DNA from: Verrucomicrobiota bacterium
Lineage (GTDB): Bacteria; Verrucomicrobiota; Verrucomicrobiia; Opitutales; Opitutaceae
Reading direction: 5' to 3'
DNA length: 9,815 nucleotides
NCBI GenBank assembly: GCA_030916665.1
Contig: JAUPWC010000479.1
Coordinates: 1 to 9,815 of the forward strand
Below are positions 7,528 to 9,815 of this stretch, one piece after another (position 1 is the first letter of the stretch; every line of letters starts with the position of its first letter). The translations under genes and the position numbers were made by a program. A model generated the notes under the pieces. It was not told the origin of the DNA. It was given only the letters and a program-made list of their open reading frames with translations, and did no database searches.

Positions 7528-9789
7528 TTATTTCTTCGCTTTGACGAGGTGGTATTGGTTGAGCGCGGGGCGTTCAAGACGAGCGACCGTGCCATCAATC
7601 CAGTTGACTTCGATGACATCCACGGCGGTGGCCGCACCGAGACCAAAGTGTTTGGTCAGGGCGTGCTGCGCCTTGTAGGAATCACCGTTGATCACGAAGG
7701 CGCTTTGAGTCCGCCCGTCGGCGGTTACGCTGATGCGCGTACCCGCAGGCAGCGGGGCGCCGGCTTCGTCGGTGAGGCGCACGCCGACCCAGTTGCCGAT
7801 CTGCGGGATCTGGTTGCGATAAATTGTGATCGTGGTGCTGTCCACGCGCGGGTCGTAGCTGAAGGGCTGGGAGTCCACGATCAGGTCGGGCCGGCCGTCG
7901 GCATCAATGTCGTCGGTGATGACGGAGCGGCAGTCGAACTCGATGGCGACGTCGCCGAGGTAGGAGACGTTGCGGATGAAGCCCTGCGACATCGGCATGT
8001 AGAGGAAATTTTTCTCAAAACCGTTCCAGGAAACGCCGTTGCGTTCCATGTCGTTGAACTTGCCGTCGAAGTATTGGTCCATGACGGGATTGGCGATGGA
8101 GTCGCCGCGATAGATGTCGTCGGTCCAGTAGCTCGTGCAATAGTCCCACGCCGAGCTGTTGCTGTCGTGGCCGTTGGCGACATAGACCTCCTGGTCGCCA
8201 TCGTTGTCGATGTCGAAGGCGATGGTGCCCCAAGCCCAGCCGGTGCGGGCCATCTGCTTGTTGTACTCGGGCTGTTCGTAGCCGCCGTCGGCTTTGCTGA
8301 CGTAGAGACGGTTGCCGTAGGTCATTGGGATGCGCATATCGGTGCGATCGGCAAAATCCTGGCGGCGCGCGCCCATCGCCTGGAGGCGGGCGGCGGTGGT
8401 GGAGGACATGCCGGTGGCATAAATGTCCGCCCGGCCGTCTCGGTTGAAGTCGGCGATGGCGTGTGCCATGCCGAAGAGCGAGCGGAGGGCGAACGCCTTG
8501 GCGGTCACGTCGGTAAAGTGGCCGCGGCCGTCGTTGTCGTAGAGATCAACGCCGGAGAAATCACAGACGACGAGCAGGTCGAGATCGCCGTCGTTGTCGC
8601 GGTCGAAAAACGAGCTGGAATAGACGCGGCGGAAACGTTTCTCGCTGATGCCGCGCGCGACAGTCTCTTCTGTGAAGCGCCGGCCGTCACCCTGGTTGAT
8701 GAGAAGAAATGACGGATGGCCGTCATTAGAATCGTAGTAGGGTGTGGGCATGGCGCCGTCCTTGTAGGGCTCCTTGTACACACCGAGCCAAAGGTCGAGA
8801 TCGCCGTCCTTGTCGATGTCGCCGGAAGTCAGCATAGTCGGGCCGAGGGGCGCGATGGCCGGGGTGATGGTGGTGAGCTGGGGCGCGCCGAAGCCGCCGC
8901 CCGCTAGGCCGGGGAACAGGTAGAAGGCGGACGAGCCCTCGACGGTGGCGTCGGCGATGAGGTCCACGTGGCCGTCGCGGTTGAAGTCGCCCAAATTGGC
9001 CGAAAGTACCTTCTCAATTCTTGCCGGGGCAAAAAGCTTGAGATCGTAACCACCGCCGTTGTTCCAGGCGACCTGGTTGGAGGCCGGCAGGATCAGCTCG
9101 GATCGACCGTCCCCGTTGAGATCATAGGCCAGCAACGGGCCACGCTGGGTGGGCGCGATCTTGAATGAGCCGACGTTCTGAAAAAGCGGCGCGCCGGTGC
9201 GTTCGATGATGTCCATCGTGGTGAGCTCGAGTTTCTGCGGCATGAACACGCCCTTGGCGTCGGGCTCTGTGCGCCAGATGACGCGAAGGGTGCCATCGAC
9301 CACGAAGCGGGTGGCGGTGCGGGCGTTCGTGAGGTAAAGCGTGAAGGCGACGATGGACTCAGGCGGCTGGTCGCCCTTGAGCTCAAACTTGCGGTGGTGG
9401 TACTCGCTCATGGTCATGCGCAGGCCCTGGGCCGCGAGGCCGTCAAGGAAGGCGTGCCATTGCTCGCGCGTGAGTGTGGTGTCGCCGGCGCCACCCACGG
9501 GGGTCATCTTGTGCAGGCTGATACCGTGATCGAGCGCTTGCGGCGTACCGAGCGCGCCCCACGTAAGCTGGCCGATGTCGAAAGCCTTGAGGATGGCGAG
9601 CTCGTCCGAATTTTGCCGGAGCTGGTCCCAAAGCACGACGAAGGCTTCTTCGTGCTTCTGGGCATGTTGCTCCTGGCTCCAGACGGTTTTTTCGAGCGCG
9701 GCACGCTCGCTGAGCAGCGCGTTTATCTCCTGGGCCGCAAGCGAAGTCCCAATGGCCAAGAGCGGAATGAGCAGGGTGGACGTTTTCAT
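7528..9789 (-). CDS. Secreted FG-GAP/VCBS repeat protein with C-terminal ASPIC/UnbV domain
   Basis: The 753-residue product begins with a signal peptide (MKTSTLLIPLLAIGTSLAAQ, cleavage near residue 19), so it should act outside the cytoplasm. Residues about 20-70 are helical and charged, possibly a short coiled coil, and about 70-210 form a domain I do not recognise. Seven calcium-loop motifs mark a beta-propeller: DLNGDGRSE (223), DFNRDGHVD (268), DIDKDGDLD (324), DRDNDGDLD (396), DFNRDGRAD (447), DIDNDGDQE (526) and DIDADGRPD (627). Residues about 666-740 are an ASPIC/UnbV domain (WVGVRLTDEAGAPLPAGTRI, GDSYKAQHALTKHFGLG, VDVIEVNWIDG). The domain order resembles the CRTAC1 family, whose bacterial members are usually of unknown function; adhesion or extracellular ligand binding is a guess. 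Such proteins are abundant in Verrucomicrobiota and Planctomycetota. Bases 9790-9815 hold no clear Shine-Dalgarno. Confidence 0.92.
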   Translation of the reverse strand: MKTSTLLIPLLAIGTSLAAQEINALLSERAALEKTVWSQEQHAQKHEEAFVVLWDQLRQNSDELAILKAFDIGQLTWGALGTPQALDHGISLHKMTPVGGAGDTTLTREQWHAFLDGLAAQGLRMTMSEYHHRKFELKGDQPPESIVAFTLYLTNARTATRFVVDGTLRVIWRTEPDAKGVFMPQKLELTTMDIIERTGAPLFQNVGSFKIAPTQRGPLLAYDLNGDGRSELILPASNQVAWNNGGGYDLKLFAPARIEKVLSANLGDFNRDGHVDLIADATVEGSSAFYLFPGLAGGGFGAPQLTTITPAIAPLGPTMLTSGDIDKDGDLDLWLGVYKEPYKDGAMPTPYYDSNDGHPSFLLINQGDGRRFTEETVARGISEKRFRRVYSSSFFDRDNDGDLDLLVVCDFSGVDLYDNDGRGHFTDVTAKAFALRSLFGMAHAIADFNRDGRADIYATGMSSTTAARLQAMGARRQDFADRTDMRIPMTYGNRLYVSKADGGYEQPEYNKQMARTGWAWGTIAFDIDNDGDQEVYVANGHDSNSSAWDYCTSYWTDDIYRGDSIANPVMDQYFDGKFNDMERNGVSWNGFEKNFLYMPMSQGFIRNVSYLGDVAIEFDCRSVITDDIDADGRPDLIVDSQPFSYDPRVDSTTITIYRNQIPQIGNWVGVRLTDEAGAPLPAGTRISVTADGRTQSAFVINGDSYKAQHALTKHFGLGAATAVDVIEVNWIDGTVARLERPALNQYHLVKAKK

Positions 9790-9815
9790 GGCAGAGTTAA
9801 CGGTGGTGATGAGGA

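Noticed and set aside
7522..8712. Long plus-strand open frame of 396 codons, rich in Val, Ala, Gly and Asp
   Set aside because: It lies wholly antisense to the FG-GAP/ASPIC-UnbV gene, and its repetitive composition is what the reverse complement of Asp-rich calcium-loop codons gives. No recognisable domain.
7900..9130. Recurring GTCGCC/GTCGTTGTC-like words suggesting a repeat array or CRISPR
   Set aside because: They are the antisense of repeated DxDxDG codons within a single protein gene, with irregular spacing and no spacer structure.
9790..9815. Possible 3' end of another gene ending in TAA just before the FG-GAP gene
   Set aside because: Only 26 nt are available; one frame ends in TAA but nothing supports coding.

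Overview
The window is a stretch of GC-rich bacterial DNA in which every supportable gene lies on the minus strand, so transcription runs from high to low coordinates. The gene content suggests Verrucomicrobiota, plausibly an Opitutales-like lineage: a LacI-family regulator with a Verrucomicrobia-style N-terminus, an anaerobic sulfatase-maturase-type radical SAM protein, an exported FG-GAP/ASPIC-UnbV protein, weak or absent Shine-Dalgarno sequences and a structured intergenic element. This is an inference from gene families and style. No rRNA or marker gene is present to prove it.

Layout in order of transcription. (1) 9789-7528: a secreted FG-GAP/VCBS protein with seven DxDxDG-type calcium loops and a C-terminal ASPIC/UnbV domain. 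(2) 7527-7383: an intergenic spacer holding an 89-nt element closed by an exact 10-bp inverted repeat with nested hairpins. (3) 7382-5184: a DUF255/YyaL-type thioredoxin-fold plus alpha/alpha-barrel protein, here with a signal peptide. (4) 5183-4842: a 342-nt non-coding region with a 12-bp palindrome and weak promoter-like sequence. (5) 4826 (or 4841) to 3714: a LacI-family regulator. (6) 3669-2506: a zinc-type medium-chain dehydrogenase whose usual catalytic His ligand is Pro. (7) 2502-655: a SulP-family anion transporter with a STAS domain. (8) 651-1: the N-terminal 217 codons of an anSME-type radical SAM sulfatase maturase, cut by the window edge.

Genes 5-8 look like one operon. The dehydrogenase, transporter and maturase are joined by identical TGA-N3-ATG junctions and share one reading frame, which suggests termination-reinitiation coupling. 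Sulfatase maturase and SulP transporter together under a LacI-type regulator fit a module for using sulfated glycans or other sulfate esters: maturation of sulfatases, handling of released sulfate, and oxidation of a sugar or polyol product. No sulfatase is visible, so this remains a hypothesis to be tested in the flanking DNA. No mobile element, tRNA, rRNA or CRISPR array was seen. I found no wholly new system; the most distinctive items are the single-frame operon, the His-to-Pro change and the structured intergenic element.
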